Below are positions 1 to 6,253 of a DNA stretch of 15,412 nt, one piece after another; position 1 is the stretch's first letter; each line of letters starts with the position of its first letter. A program made the translations under genes and the position numbers. The stretch is taken from NCBI GenBank assembly GCA_002328185.1, contig DCWQ01000061.1, forward strand, positions 1 through 15,412. Reading direction: 5' to 3'. Under the pieces are notes generated by a model, which did no database searches, was not told the DNA's origin, and was given only the letters and a program-made list of their open reading frames with translations. The DNA is from Dehalococcoidia bacterium UBA2158 (GTDB taxonomy: Bacteria; Chloroflexota; Dehalococcoidia; Lucifugimonadales; UBA3495).

Positions 1-782
1 TGATGGACGCCGACGCCGCCTGGCGCACAGCATCCGACTTCGCCGACGCCACCGTGTCGGTCGTGAAGCACGCCAACTCCTGCGGTCTGGCTAGCCGGGA
101 CGACATCGCCGAAGCTTATCTCCAAGCCTACGAGGGCGACACGGTGAGCGCTTTTGGCGGCATCGTGGCCTTCAACCGAACTGTCACCGCCGCCGCCGCC
201 GAGGCCATGGAGCCCGTGTTCTACGAGGTTGTCATCGCCCCGGACTATGAACCGGCGGCGCTGGAGATCCTGCAAAAGAAGCGCAATCTGCGCATCTTAG
301 CCATCGACAAGCAACCAGACACCGCGGCCTACGACCTTCGACCCATCACCGGCGGCATCCTGGTCCAGGCCGCCGATGCCATCGCTGAGGACCCGGCCAC
401 CTGGAACGTTGCCACCCAGCGGCAACCCACCGATGGCGAGATGAAAGACCTGGCCTTCGCCTGGAAAGCCGCCAAGCACATCAAGTCCAACGCCATCGTC
501 TTCGCCAAGGACCTGACGCTGGTGGGCATGGGCGCGGGCCAGCCCAACCGGGTGGTCAGCGTTCACCTCTCGCAGCGGGCCTCCGGCGACAAGGCCAAGG
601 GCTCGGTGCTAGCGTCGGACGCTTTCTTCCCCTTCGCCGACAATATCGAGTTGGCCGCTGAGGCCGGTATCACCGCCATCGTGCAGCCGGGCGGGTCCAT
701 CCGTGACGATGAAGTCATCGCCGCCGCCGACAAGGCCGGACTGGCCATGGTGTTCACCGGCGTGCGCCACTTCAGGCATTAG
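1..782 (+). CDS. purH: PurH, AICAR transformylase / IMP cyclohydrolase, C-terminal part
   Basis: This is the last ~260 codons of the bifunctional enzyme for the final two steps of purine synthesis (AICAR to FAICAR to IMP). The visible part is the transformylase domain. The gene is cut by the window edge; the ATG at position 3 is very probably an internal Met, since family members are about twice this length. Seen directly: the catalytic KH pair in KHANSCG (residues 22-28 counted from that Met), SAFGGIVA, the KHIKSNAIV segment, GAGQPNRV, VLASDAFFPF and the C-terminal QPGGSIRDDEVI...MVFTGVRHF block. Most bacterial family members I recall read KHANPCG, so the Pro-to-Ser change and a Val in place of Asp in the GQ..RV.S motif are small local departures. 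A glycosyltransferase gene starts 33 bases downstream on the same strand. Identity is secure. Confidence 0.96.
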   Translation, partial: MDADAAWRTASDFADATVSVVKHANSCGLASRDDIAEAYLQAYEGDTVSAFGGIVAFNRTVTAAAAEAMEPVFYEVVIAPDYEPAALEILQKKRNLRILAIDKQPDTAAYDLRPITGGILVQAADAIAEDPATWNVATQRQPTDGEMKDLAFAWKAAKHIKSNAIVFAKDLTLVGMGAGQPNRVVSVHLSQRASGDKAKGSVLASDAFFPFADNIELAAEAGITAIVQPGGSIRDDEVIAAADKAGLAMVFTGVRHFRH

Positions 783-815
783 GCCAGCGGGCACGGGCGA
801 GCGAGAAGCATCGGG

Positions 816-1559
816 ATGGCCGCGAAAGTTGACATAACTATACCCGTTTATAACGAGGAAGAGGCCCTTCCGCGCACCATTGCCACCCTGACTGAGTTCC
901 TTGAGAGCCACCTGGCCAACCCCTGGCAGGTGACCATCGCGGACAACGCCTCCACCGACAGCACACAAGCGGTCTCGGAGATGATTACCCGGCAGTATCA
1001 GCGGGTCAACTATCTCCGCATCTCCCAGAAAGGCCGGGGCCGGGCCTTGCGGACGGCGTGGCTGGACAGTCATGCCGACATCGTCAGCTACATGGACGCC
1101 GACCTTTCCACCGACCTGTCCCATTTCCCCCAACTGATTGCGGCCTTGGAGTCGGGCAGCCACATTGCCGTGGGCAGCCGGCTGAGCAAGGAGTCGCAGG
1201 TAAGCCGGGGCTTCAAGCGGGAGTTCATCTCCAGGGGATATAACCTTCTTATAAACACTATGTTCTTTACCGGGCTGCCCGACGCCCAATGCGGCTTCAA
1301 AGCGCTGACCCGTGCCACTGCCGAGGCCATCGTGCCCAGGATCCAGAACAACAACTGGTTCTTCGACACCGAACTCTTGGTCATCGCCGCCAAACGCGGG
1401 TTCAACATCGCGTCCGTGCCGGTCAAATGGATTGACGACCCCACCAGCACCGTGAACGTGGTCGGCACCGCCAAAGAAGACGTCAAGGGGCTGCTGCGGC
1501 TTCGGTTCGGCGGCATCCCGCAAGTCGTGCGGCCGGAACTCCTTTCAACCGATCTTTAA
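816..1559 (+). CDS. Family 2 glycosyltransferase (dolichyl/undecaprenyl-phosphate sugar synthase type)
   Basis: A 247-residue GT-A-fold glycosyltransferase that probably moves a sugar from a nucleotide donor to a lipid-phosphate carrier at the inner face of the membrane. Seen: N-terminal ITIPVYNEE (7-15), the nucleotide-binding ADNASTDST stretch, the metal-binding DAD at 94-96 inside MDADLSTD, a QCGFKALTR motif (158-166) and FFDTELL (about 181-187). These last motifs are typical of the ALG5/DPM1-like branch of GT2. No transmembrane helices follow the catalytic domain, so it would be soluble or peripheral. The ATG start has only a weak upstream purine stretch, consistent with translation after purH, whose stop is 33 bases upstream. 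An SDR gene follows after 31 bases, so the three look co-transcribed. The exact sugar and acceptor cannot be told. Confidence 0.9.
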   Translation: MAAKVDITIPVYNEEEALPRTIATLTEFLESHLANPWQVTIADNASTDSTQAVSEMITRQYQRVNYLRISQKGRGRALRTAWLDSHADIVSYMDADLSTDLSHFPQLIAALESGSHIAVGSRLSKESQVSRGFKREFISRGYNLLINTMFFTGLPDAQCGFKALTRATAEAIVPRIQNNNWFFDTELLVIAAKRGFNIASVPVKWIDDPTSTVNVVGTAKEDVKGLLRLRFGGIPQVVRPELLSTDL

Positions 1560-1590
1560 CCACGCCTGACAATAACGAGGAGTACCTCCA

Positions 1591-2385
1591 ATGGAACTGG
1601 GCTTAAAAGGTAAACACGTCATCGTCACCGGCGGCGGCACCAACATCGGCCGCGCCATCGTTCACGCCTTCGCGGCCGAGGGGTCGCGCATTTCCATCGC
1701 CGAGTTGGTGCCCAGCCAGGGCGAAATAGTCGCCGGAGAAGTGGCGGCCATGGACACGGGAGCGGTAGTGAACGTCGTCCCCACGGACGTCACCGACCCC
1801 GAAAAGGTCACCACCATGATCGAAGCGGCCATCGCAGAGTACGGGCCGGTGGACGTTCTGGTGAACAACGTGGGCTGGACCGTGGACCGGCTGTTCGTGG
1901 AGAAGCCCCGAAGCGAGTGGGAGCGCGAGGTCCAGGTTAACCTCTGGGGCGCCATCAACTGCATCCACGCGGTGCTGCCGGGCATGATCGAGAAGGAGGC
2001 CGGGGCAATCGTCTGCATCAGTTCCGACGCCGGCCGGATGGGCGAGTACCGGGAGGCCGTCTACTCCGCCTGCAAAGCCGGGGTGATCGCCCTGAGCAAA
2101 TCGGTCGCCAGAGAGACGGGGCGTTACGGACTGCGGCTGAACGTGGTGTGTCCGGGTCTGGTGGTGCCTCCGAACGAAGAGTCCATCAGCGACGAGAGCA
2201 TGTGGACCCAGATGCGAGACATATTCACCGACGAAGTTCGCGAAAAAGTAGAGCGCAACTACCTCTTCCGCCGCATGGGTAAAGCATCGGAAGTAGCCAA
2301 CGCCGTAGTCTTCCTAGCCTCAGACGCCGCCAGCTTCATAACCGGCCAGACCCTGAGCGTAAGCGGCGGGTATACGATGATGTAG
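1591..2385 (+). CDS. SDR-family NAD(P)-dependent oxidoreductase
   Basis: A 264-residue classical short-chain dehydrogenase/reductase, acting on an alcohol/ketone pair in the cytoplasm. Seen: the Rossmann glycine motif TGGGTNIG (13-20), NNVGWT in place of the usual NNAG, catalytic Ser at 144/145 in CISSDAG, catalytic Tyr158 and Lys162 in YSACK, and the SDR C-terminal block VFLASDAASFITGQTLSVSGGYT. Length is normal. The overall pattern resembles BadH-type 2-hydroxycyclohexanecarboxyl-CoA and 3-oxoacyl reductases, but the substrate cannot be assigned. The ATG is supported by GAGGAG at 1577-1582, eight bases upstream. It is the last gene of the purH/glycosyltransferase run and is followed 19 bases later by a strong hairpin terminator. 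Confidence 0.93.
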   Translation: MELGLKGKHVIVTGGGTNIGRAIVHAFAAEGSRISIAELVPSQGEIVAGEVAAMDTGAVVNVVPTDVTDPEKVTTMIEAAIAEYGPVDVLVNNVGWTVDRLFVEKPRSEWEREVQVNLWGAINCIHAVLPGMIEKEAGAIVCISSDAGRMGEYREAVYSACKAGVIALSKSVARETGRYGLRLNVVCPGLVVPPNEESISDESMWTQMRDIFTDEVREKVERNYLFRRMGKASEVANAVVFLASDAASFITGQTLSVSGGYTMM

Positions 2386-2404
2386 TTGCTTCCGTCCGAT
2401 CCAG

Positions 2405-2446
2405 AACCAGAAAGAGGCCCCGGTCGCTCGGGGCCTCTTTCTGGTT
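2405..2446. terminator. Bidirectional hairpin terminator between convergent genes
   Basis: A perfect 18-bp inverted repeat: left arm 2405-2422, loop GTCGCT (2423-2428), right arm 2429-2446. The arms begin AACCAGAAAGAGGCC and end GGCCTCTTTCTGGTT. The element lies between the SDR stop (2385, + strand) and the stop of the convergent minus-strand gene (2465). There is no long T-run after the stem, but both arms contain AAAG/CTTT near the base. The symmetry suggests it serves both genes. Confidence 0.85.
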
Positions 2447-2464
2447 GCGAGTTTGGTTGGCTGG

Positions 2465-3277
2465 TTACTTGTTGTTCAGCGCGACCAATTCCCAGGACCG
2501 TTTCTCGATCTTGGGCATTAGGGACTGGACCAAGCTTTCGTCCAACTCGGCGGCGACACTGGGGTAGCCGGCGCGCTCGATCATGGTCTTTAGCTTGCCG
2601 CCCTTGAACTGATCTAGGGTCCACTTCAGCGTCTCGCCGGAGGTGGTCACGTCCCAGTACATGCGGATGTCCTGGTTGCGGGGGCCATAGTGGTAGTGGG
2701 GGCCATTCTGGAAACAGTCGAAGGCCAAAACTTCTACTTCTTGTCCAGCCACGTCGGTCAGAACGTGAATGGCCATACCCTCGTCGTTGATCTGGGGCAG
2801 GTGGCGGTATTCCAGGCCGAAGCGGATGTTTCCGGCTTCGACGATGTCGCCATCAACCATCTCGGGCATCGTGTGATGGACGGTGCGGCGCCCCTCGCGA
2901 ATCAAATCGCGGGATTTCGCCTCAACCTTGTCCAAGATGGCCTTTTTCACCGGGGTCTTTTCCAGGGAAGCGGCCAAGTCCTCGTAACCGGACCGGCTCA
3001 CCATGGCAACCATGTTGTTGCGCAGGTTGTTCAGCGTCCAGCCGAGGGGGTTGCCCGAGGTCGTCTTGTCCAAGAACAGGCGGATGTTATGGTTCTCAGG
3101 CCCATAGTGATAATGAGGGGCCTGGTCGAAGCAGTCGAACCGAAGAATCTCGGTGTCTTTGCCATCTATCTTGGAATAGACCTGCACGCACAGGCCTTGG
3201 TCATCCATGATCTCTGCCCGGTAGCCCATGGCGAATTCTACCGAACCACCATCAATTGTCGCTGCGCCTTTATCCAT
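2465..3277 (-). CDS. Unrecognised protein with two copies of an FDCF...PHYHYGP domain
   Basis: 270 residues and no family that I can name. The protein is an internal duplication: residues ~13-128 and ~151-266 align with only one-residue gaps. In the core (47-82 versus 186-221) about 23 of 36 positions are identical. They include FDCF (47-50, 186-189), PHYHYGP (54-60, 193-199), N..IR (62-66, 201-205), TTSG (72-75, 211-214) and L.WTL (78-82, 217-221). Each copy ends in GY....AA.L and a charged helix. The paired His residues and the Cys could bind a metal or a ligand, but that is inference. No signal peptide or membrane segment is seen, so it is probably cytoplasmic. The ATG has GGGAGGA five bases or fewer upstream (complement of 3282-3288). 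A promoter candidate lies at 3357-3384. It converges on the SDR operon and seems to be transcribed alone. Confidence 0.85.
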   Translation of the reverse strand: MDKGAATIDGGSVEFAMGYRAEIMDDQGLCVQVYSKIDGKDTEILRFDCFDQAPHYHYGPENHNIRLFLDKTTSGNPLGWTLNNLRNNMVAMVSRSGYEDLAASLEKTPVKKAILDKVEAKSRDLIREGRRTVHHTMPEMVDGDIVEAGNIRFGLEYRHLPQINDEGMAIHVLTDVAGQEVEVLAFDCFQNGPHYHYGPRNQDIRMYWDVTTSGETLKWTLDQFKGGKLKTMIERAGYPSVAAELDESLVQSLMPKIEKRSWELVALNNK

Positions 3278-3356
3278 CGTATCCTCCCAATTTCCGATCT
3301 ATATAAAGTGATTGGTTTGCTTTACGTCCGGGTCGCCCCAGACGTGATTTGTGGAG

Positions 3357-3384
3357 ATTATAGCACGCAGATTGCGCGCCGCAA
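3357..3384 (-). promoter_or_regulatory. Candidate sigma70-type promoter for the duplicated-domain gene
   Basis: Read on the minus strand there is a perfect -10 hexamer TATAAT (complement of 3357-3362), preceded after 16 bases by TTGCGG (complement of 3379-3384), which keeps the TTG of a -35 box. Transcription would start near 3350, giving a leader of about 70 bases before the ATG at 3277. Sequence evidence only. Confidence 0.4.
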
Positions 3385-3465
3385 GGCGTTAAGTTATTGT
3401 TGGCGCAGGTCGCATTCCGGTGAATTCATTAAATGTTCGGACCGTCGCGCCTTTGGAGTGGTTGA

Positions 3466-3723
3466 TTGAGCGCCAAATGGAGATTCCTATTGGCCGTGGT
3501 CCTTCTGTCTCTAATGGCGCTGGCCGTGGGATGCTCGGGCTCCCAGCTTACGCGCAACGTGATAATCACAGCCGGCAGTTCTCTCGCGCCTGCGCCAACG
3601 GCAACTCAGGTCCTGCCTACCCAGCCGCCATCCACTGCCATACCCAATCCGGCACCGCAGATAGTGACCGACGCCACTGTTATGCCAACCCCGGTAGAAC
3701 CGATTTTTCGACGGGCTGGTTAA
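3466..3723 (+). CDS. Lipoprotein, N-terminal fragment of a frameshifted lamin-tail-domain protein
   Basis: 85 codons encode a lipoprotein signal: basic start (K4, R6), hydrophobic helix (7-21) and lipobox AVGC with Cys23. A low-complexity Pro/Thr/Ala-rich linker follows, with repeats such as PTATQVLPTQPPST. The TTG start lies right after an in-frame stop and has GGAG (3455-3458) seven bases upstream, so it is the first usable start. The frame ends abruptly in IFRRAG, whereas the +1 frame continues as FDGLVKTTKADEYIQVLNQSG, the beginning of a lamin-tail domain. The switch falls at a run of five T (3704-3708); four T would join both parts into one ~180-residue secreted lipoprotein. It may be a sequencing error, a real pseudogene or slippage. 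The intact product would sit on the outer face of the membrane, with the linker holding the C-terminal domain away from it. Confidence 0.7.
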   Translation: MSAKWRFLLAVVLLSLMALAVGCSGSQLTRNVIITAGSSLAPAPTATQVLPTQPPSTAIPNPAPQIVTDATVMPTPVEPIFRRAG

Positions 3724-3751
3724 GACCACCAAAGCAGACGAATATATCCAA

Positions 3752-4021
3752 GTGCTGAACCAGAGCGGCAGAACATTGGAACTCCTGGGTTGGCGGCTGA
3801 TGGATCAGGCCGACGGCTCGCCGGAATTCACGTTTCCGGCATTTGAGTTGCAACCTCAGGCGTCAGTCCGCGTCTACACCATTGAAGAGCACCCGGAGTC
3901 AGGCGGGTTTTCGTTCCAACGGAAGCCCTCCATTTGGAATAACTCAAACCCCGACGAAGCCGCGCTGATCGACCCGGACGGTGAAACGGTGTCCGCTCTC
4001 TCCTACTCGCCGGGCTGTTAA
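3752..4021 (+). CDS. Lamin-tail domain (LTD) fragment, C-terminal half of the broken lipoprotein gene
   Basis: 89 codons from a GTG. The protein reads as an Ig-like lamin-tail domain: NQSGRTLELLGWRLMDQADG, then FTFPAFELQPQASVRVYT, then WNNSNPDEAALIDPDGETV and a C-terminal ALSYSPGC. In this family the pattern is E-Y-[VI]-x-[IL]-x-N...L.GW.L.D....F.FP...L.PG. The missing first strand (DEYIQVL) is encoded in the same frame upstream of the GTG; the frame is open from the TAG at 3695-3697. No Shine-Dalgarno precedes the GTG, so this is probably not an independent gene but the second half of the gene starting at 3466. LTD domains in bacteria are usually secreted and often accompany nucleases or surface proteins. 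An LLM oxidoreductase gene starts about 30 bases later on the same strand. Confidence 0.65.
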   Translation: MLNQSGRTLELLGWRLMDQADGSPEFTFPAFELQPQASVRVYTIEEHPESGGFSFQRKPSIWNNSNPDEAALIDPDGETVSALSYSPGC

Positions 4022-4053
4022 TCTAACCTATAACAAATTTGGAGGCGCCAGAA

Positions 4054-4992
4054 TTGGAAATCGGAATCTCGATACCCCGGATACCCGACGTGCCCGGTCT
4101 AAGACGGTTCGTGGAGACCGCAGAGGAATTGGACTTTGAGTCGGTCTTGGCCGGCGATCACATCGTGTTGCCCACGGCGGGGACCAACCAATACCCCTAC
4201 TCCGCCGACGGATCGTTTTCCCGGCCGTCGGACGAGCCATATCTGGAGACCATGACCCTACTGGGATTCCTGGCGGCCTGCACCAGCCGCATCAAGCTGG
4301 GAAGCACAGTGATCATCGTGCCCTATCGGAACCCAGTGGTCCAAGCCAAGATGTTTGCCTCACTGGATGTCCTGACCGGTGGCCGCATCATCTGCGGCGT
4401 CGGCGTGGGCTGGTTGGAGAAAGAGTTTCAGATATTGGGGATGGACTACCACCAACGGGGGGCAATCACCAACGAGTTCCTGGAAATCATGCAGGCACTC
4501 TGGAGCCAACCAGACCCCGAGTTCCACGGCAAATACTACGATATTGACGGCATCAAGTTTGAGCCCAAGCCAATCCAACAACCCGGCATCCCCGTCTGGG
4601 TGGGAGGCCACACCAAGGCGGCGCTGCGGCGGACTGCCAAGTACGGCAGTTGCTGGCACACCTCTCGCCAAACTCCGGAATTCGTGGCCGAGAACCTGGC
4701 CTATCTAAGGGAGCGTATCGAAAAAGAGGGGCGGGATCTATCTGAGGTCACTGTCTCGCTGAAGCGGAGCCTGCATTTCACCGACATAGGTTTAGGCGAG
4801 GGCGGCTACGTTCAGACCGGCGGCACGCTGGTGGCGAGCACCCAGGAGGTGATTGACGACCTCCACGCCTGCCAGGAGATCGGCATCGACCAACTGACCT
4901 ACGATTTTCGGGTTGAGAGCCTGTCCGACTGCATCAAGGTCATGGAGCACTTGGCTGACAAGGTGCTGCCGGCGGCGCGGCGGCTGGGGTAG
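4054..4992 (+). CDS. LLM-class (luciferase-like) F420-dependent-type oxidoreductase
   Basis: A 312-residue TIM-barrel flavin/F420 oxidoreductase of the bacterial-luciferase superfamily, close to the group annotated as probable F420-dependent oxidoreductases (TIGR03619-like). Seen: GISIPRIPD near the N-terminus, ESVLAGDHIVLP, the conserved strand IKLGSTVIIVPYRNPVVQAK, VLTGGRIICGVGVGW, the LEIMQALW helix, FEPKPIQQPGIPVWVGG and a C-terminal catalytic-barrel end. An in-frame TTG at 4039 would add five residues, but it overlaps the ribosome site. GGAGG at 4041-4045 sits eight bases before the TTG at 4054, and family members begin M-x-[IF]-G, so I choose 4054. It follows the broken lipoprotein gene by 32 bases. 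Whether the cofactor is F420 or FMN, and the substrate, cannot be told from the sequence. Confidence 0.92.
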   Translation: MEIGISIPRIPDVPGLRRFVETAEELDFESVLAGDHIVLPTAGTNQYPYSADGSFSRPSDEPYLETMTLLGFLAACTSRIKLGSTVIIVPYRNPVVQAKMFASLDVLTGGRIICGVGVGWLEKEFQILGMDYHQRGAITNEFLEIMQALWSQPDPEFHGKYYDIDGIKFEPKPIQQPGIPVWVGGHTKAALRRTAKYGSCWHTSRQTPEFVAENLAYLRERIEKEGRDLSEVTVSLKRSLHFTDIGLGEGGYVQTGGTLVASTQEVIDDLHACQEIGIDQLTYDFRVESLSDCIKVMEHLADKVLPAARRLG

Positions 4993-5035
4993 AGGGGCCG
5001 GCGGGTCGGCTCGAAGCTTGGCCTACCCTGAAAAA

Positions 5036-5122
5036 GCTCCCTCACCTGCGACTACGTCGAGAGTCTCGACTTCGTCGGCCCAAACCCTCTCCTCCCTCCG
5101 CGGAAGGACGGGAGAGGGGATT
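5036..5122 (-). repeat. Dispersed intergenic repeat, copy A (inverted relative to copy B)
   Basis: The core (5049-5078), read on the minus strand, matches copy B (5823-5852) at 28 of 30 positions. It contains an inner palindrome GTCGAGACTCTCGAC. It is flanked by a C-rich/G-rich hairpin (CCCTCTCC at 5085-5092 pairing with GGAGAGGG at 5111-5118) and by AGGTGAGGG, which copy B has as AGGTGGGGTGAG. It fills the gap between two convergent genes, so the hairpin may also stop transcription. It encodes nothing and is probably a small non-autonomous repeat family. Confidence 0.8.
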
Positions 5123-5141
5123 GTTTATGATTCTCCGAATC

Positions 5142-5648
5142 CTAAAGGCCGCTGTCTTTGAAGGACTTGGCGCGTTTTACGAGTTCTTCGTTGGTGTGGG
5201 CCATCTGGGTAACCTGTTTGTCGGTGACTTCACGTTTGACATCGGCCGGCGCTCCGGTCATGAAGGAGCGTGCCGGGACCTGAGTGCCGCCAAGCACCAC
5301 CGAATTTGCGGCTACGAGGCAGTTCTCGCCCAGGGTAACCCGGTTCAAGATGGTGCAGTTGTTGCCCAGAAGAGACCCCTGGCCCACCAGATCGCAGTGG
5401 ACCACCACGGAGTGCCCCACCGAAACGTGGTTCTCGATGGTCAGGCCGTCGCCGTGGATCACGGAGCCTTCTTGGATGTTTACGTAGTCGCCGATGACGA
5501 TGGCATTTGGGCTGTCACCTCGGACCGTCACGCCGGGCCAGATGCTGGCATACTCGCCTATCTCAACGTTGCCGACAACGTAAGCAAACTCACTGACCCA
5601 CGCGGTGTCGGCCACCTTTGGGGTCACTCCTTCAAGGGTTCGAATCAA
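5142..5648 (-). CDS. Gamma-class carbonic anhydrase family protein (hexapeptide-repeat)
   Basis: A 168-residue left-handed beta-helix protein of the gamma-carbonic-anhydrase family, which normally forms trimers with metal at subunit interfaces. Compared with Methanosarcina Cam, the key residues are present at the right spacing: Arg43 and Asp45 (Cam R59, D61), Gln59 (Q75), and His65, His79, His84 (H81, H117, H122). Hexapeptide repeats run from about 12 to 140, followed by a C-terminal helix (TDKQVTQMAHTNEELVKRA). The usual GMGA turn reads GNNC here. The start is TTG at 5648: GGAGGA (complement of 5654-5659) lies five bases upstream. A -10-like TATAAT lies at 5700-5705. It is monocistronic and lies between two inverted copies of a repeat. 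CO2 hydration is plausible; many relatives have no proven activity. Confidence 0.93.
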   Translation of the reverse strand: MIRTLEGVTPKVADTAWVSEFAYVVGNVEIGEYASIWPGVTVRGDSPNAIVIGDYVNIQEGSVIHGDGLTIENHVSVGHSVVVHCDLVGQGSLLGNNCTILNRVTLGENCLVAANSVVLGGTQVPARSFMTGAPADVKREVTDKQVTQMAHTNEELVKRAKSFKDSGL

Positions 5649-5699
5649 GTCAGTCCTCCAGATGCCGTGCGTATTCGCGCCTCAGGGCGCCAGTTGTAG

Positions 5700-5705
5700 A
5701 TTATA
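5700..5705 (-). promoter_or_regulatory. Candidate -10 box for the carbonic anhydrase gene
   Basis: Read on the minus strand the sequence is GCTATAATCT, a perfect TATAAT about 50 bases before the TTG start at 5648. No good -35 hexamer is visible at 16-18 bases. The same ten bases occur around the -10 candidate of the gene at 2465-3277. Confidence 0.35.
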
Positions 5706-5754
5706 GCTCAAGAGAGGCACCGGGGTGAGCGGAGCTCCAGACGAGTCGGTTTGC

Positions 5755-5783
5755 CTGGATTCCTGCCTTCGCAGGAATGACGG
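5755..5783. repeat. Short palindromic repeat (REP-like hairpin)
   Basis: ATTCCTGC (5759-5766), loop CTTC, GCAGGAAT (5771-5778), followed by GACGG. The stem is a perfect 8 bp. From memory, hairpins of the form GATTCC.GCCTTCGC.GGAATGAC are scattered in many bacterial genomes as intergenic repeats. Here it sits just upstream of repeat copy B. Confidence 0.7.
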
Positions 5784-5787
5784 AAGT

Positions 5788-5868
5788 TTGTCCCCTCCCC
5801 AGTGAGAGAGGGAGGGATAGGTCCGACGAAGTAGAGACTCTCGACGTAGTCAGAGGTGGGGTGAGCCT
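5788..5868 (+). repeat. Dispersed intergenic repeat, copy B
   Basis: This is the partner of copy A at 5036-5122, in opposite orientation. The core 5823-5852 carries the palindrome GAGACTCTC and differs from A at two of 30 bases. The left flank is C-rich then G-rich (TCCCCTCCCC...GAGGGAGGGATAGG) and the right flank is AGGTGGGGTGAG. With copy A it brackets the carbonic anhydrase gene. Confidence 0.8.
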
Positions 5869-5897
5869 CTGCACAAGGCCTCAATTCTTACCTACCG

Positions 5898-6179
5898 CTA
5901 TTCCCCACCACCATCCCACCGCGCCCGCAGCGTCTCCACATACACTCGCCCGTAGTCCCCAAGGTGTCCGTTGGCGGGGTCTTCGGCTAGGCGTTCGGCC
6001 CAGAGGTACTCTACGTCTCCCCAAACGATCGGATACGGTGGTTCGTCGAAGAAGGCGGTGACCGCCGATATTGAATCGGGACCGTCCGAGTATCCCATGA
6101 ACTGGAAGTTGTCGTAGGTGTGTCCCTGGTCAGAGACGAAGCGGCCTTTCATGGCAGCCAGGACGAGGTAGGAGGGCAT
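5898..6179 (-). CDS. Small unrecognised protein (93 aa)
   Basis: 93 codons with a protein-like composition: hydrophobic start MPSYLVLAAMKGRF, then aromatic and acidic stretches (TYDNFQFMGYSDG, AFFDEPPYPIVWGD, VEYLWAERLAED) and a C-terminal helix YVETLRARW. I recognise no family. It has no lipobox, no clear membrane helix after the first ten residues and no metal motif. The ATG has only a weak GGGA upstream (complement of 6185-6188). It lies downstream of the thiolase gene on the same strand, about 74 bases after its stop and behind a strong hairpin, so it may be co-transcribed or separately expressed. No longer or more convincing frame overlaps it, and repeat B stops 29 bases short of its end. 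It is probably a real short gene; function unknown. Confidence 0.6.
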   Translation of the reverse strand: MPSYLVLAAMKGRFVSDQGHTYDNFQFMGYSDGPDSISAVTAFFDEPPYPIVWGDVEYLWAERLAEDPANGHLGDYGRVYVETLRARWDGGGE

Positions 6180-6200
6180 GCTAGTCCCGATTCCATCGAT

Positions 6201-6242
6201 GACCTTCGGCTGTCAGCCGGTCCCGGGACCTGGTCACCGAAG
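6201..6242. terminator. Possible hairpin terminator after the thiolase gene
   Basis: A dense cluster of self-complementary bases: CTTCGG (6204-6209) can pair with CCGAAG (6237-6242), enclosing the perfect palindrome GGTCCCGGGACC (6219-6230). The alternative GGCTG/CAGCC (6208-6218) is also possible. It begins 12 bases beyond the thiolase stop on the minus strand. There is no T-run, so a terminator role is inferred from position and stability only. Confidence 0.4.
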
Positions 6243-6253
6243 ACTGATGGTTT

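Noticed and set aside
609..1523. Long minus-strand frame (304 aa) opposite purH and the glycosyltransferase
   Set aside because: It lies antisense to two well-recognised genes, has Gly/His/Val-rich composition typical of an antisense shadow, and matches no family.
2690..3469. Plus-strand frame (259 aa) opposite the duplicated HYHYGP gene
   Set aside because: Antisense to a gene whose internal duplication is visible at protein level and which has a good ribosome site; the plus-strand translation shows no such order.
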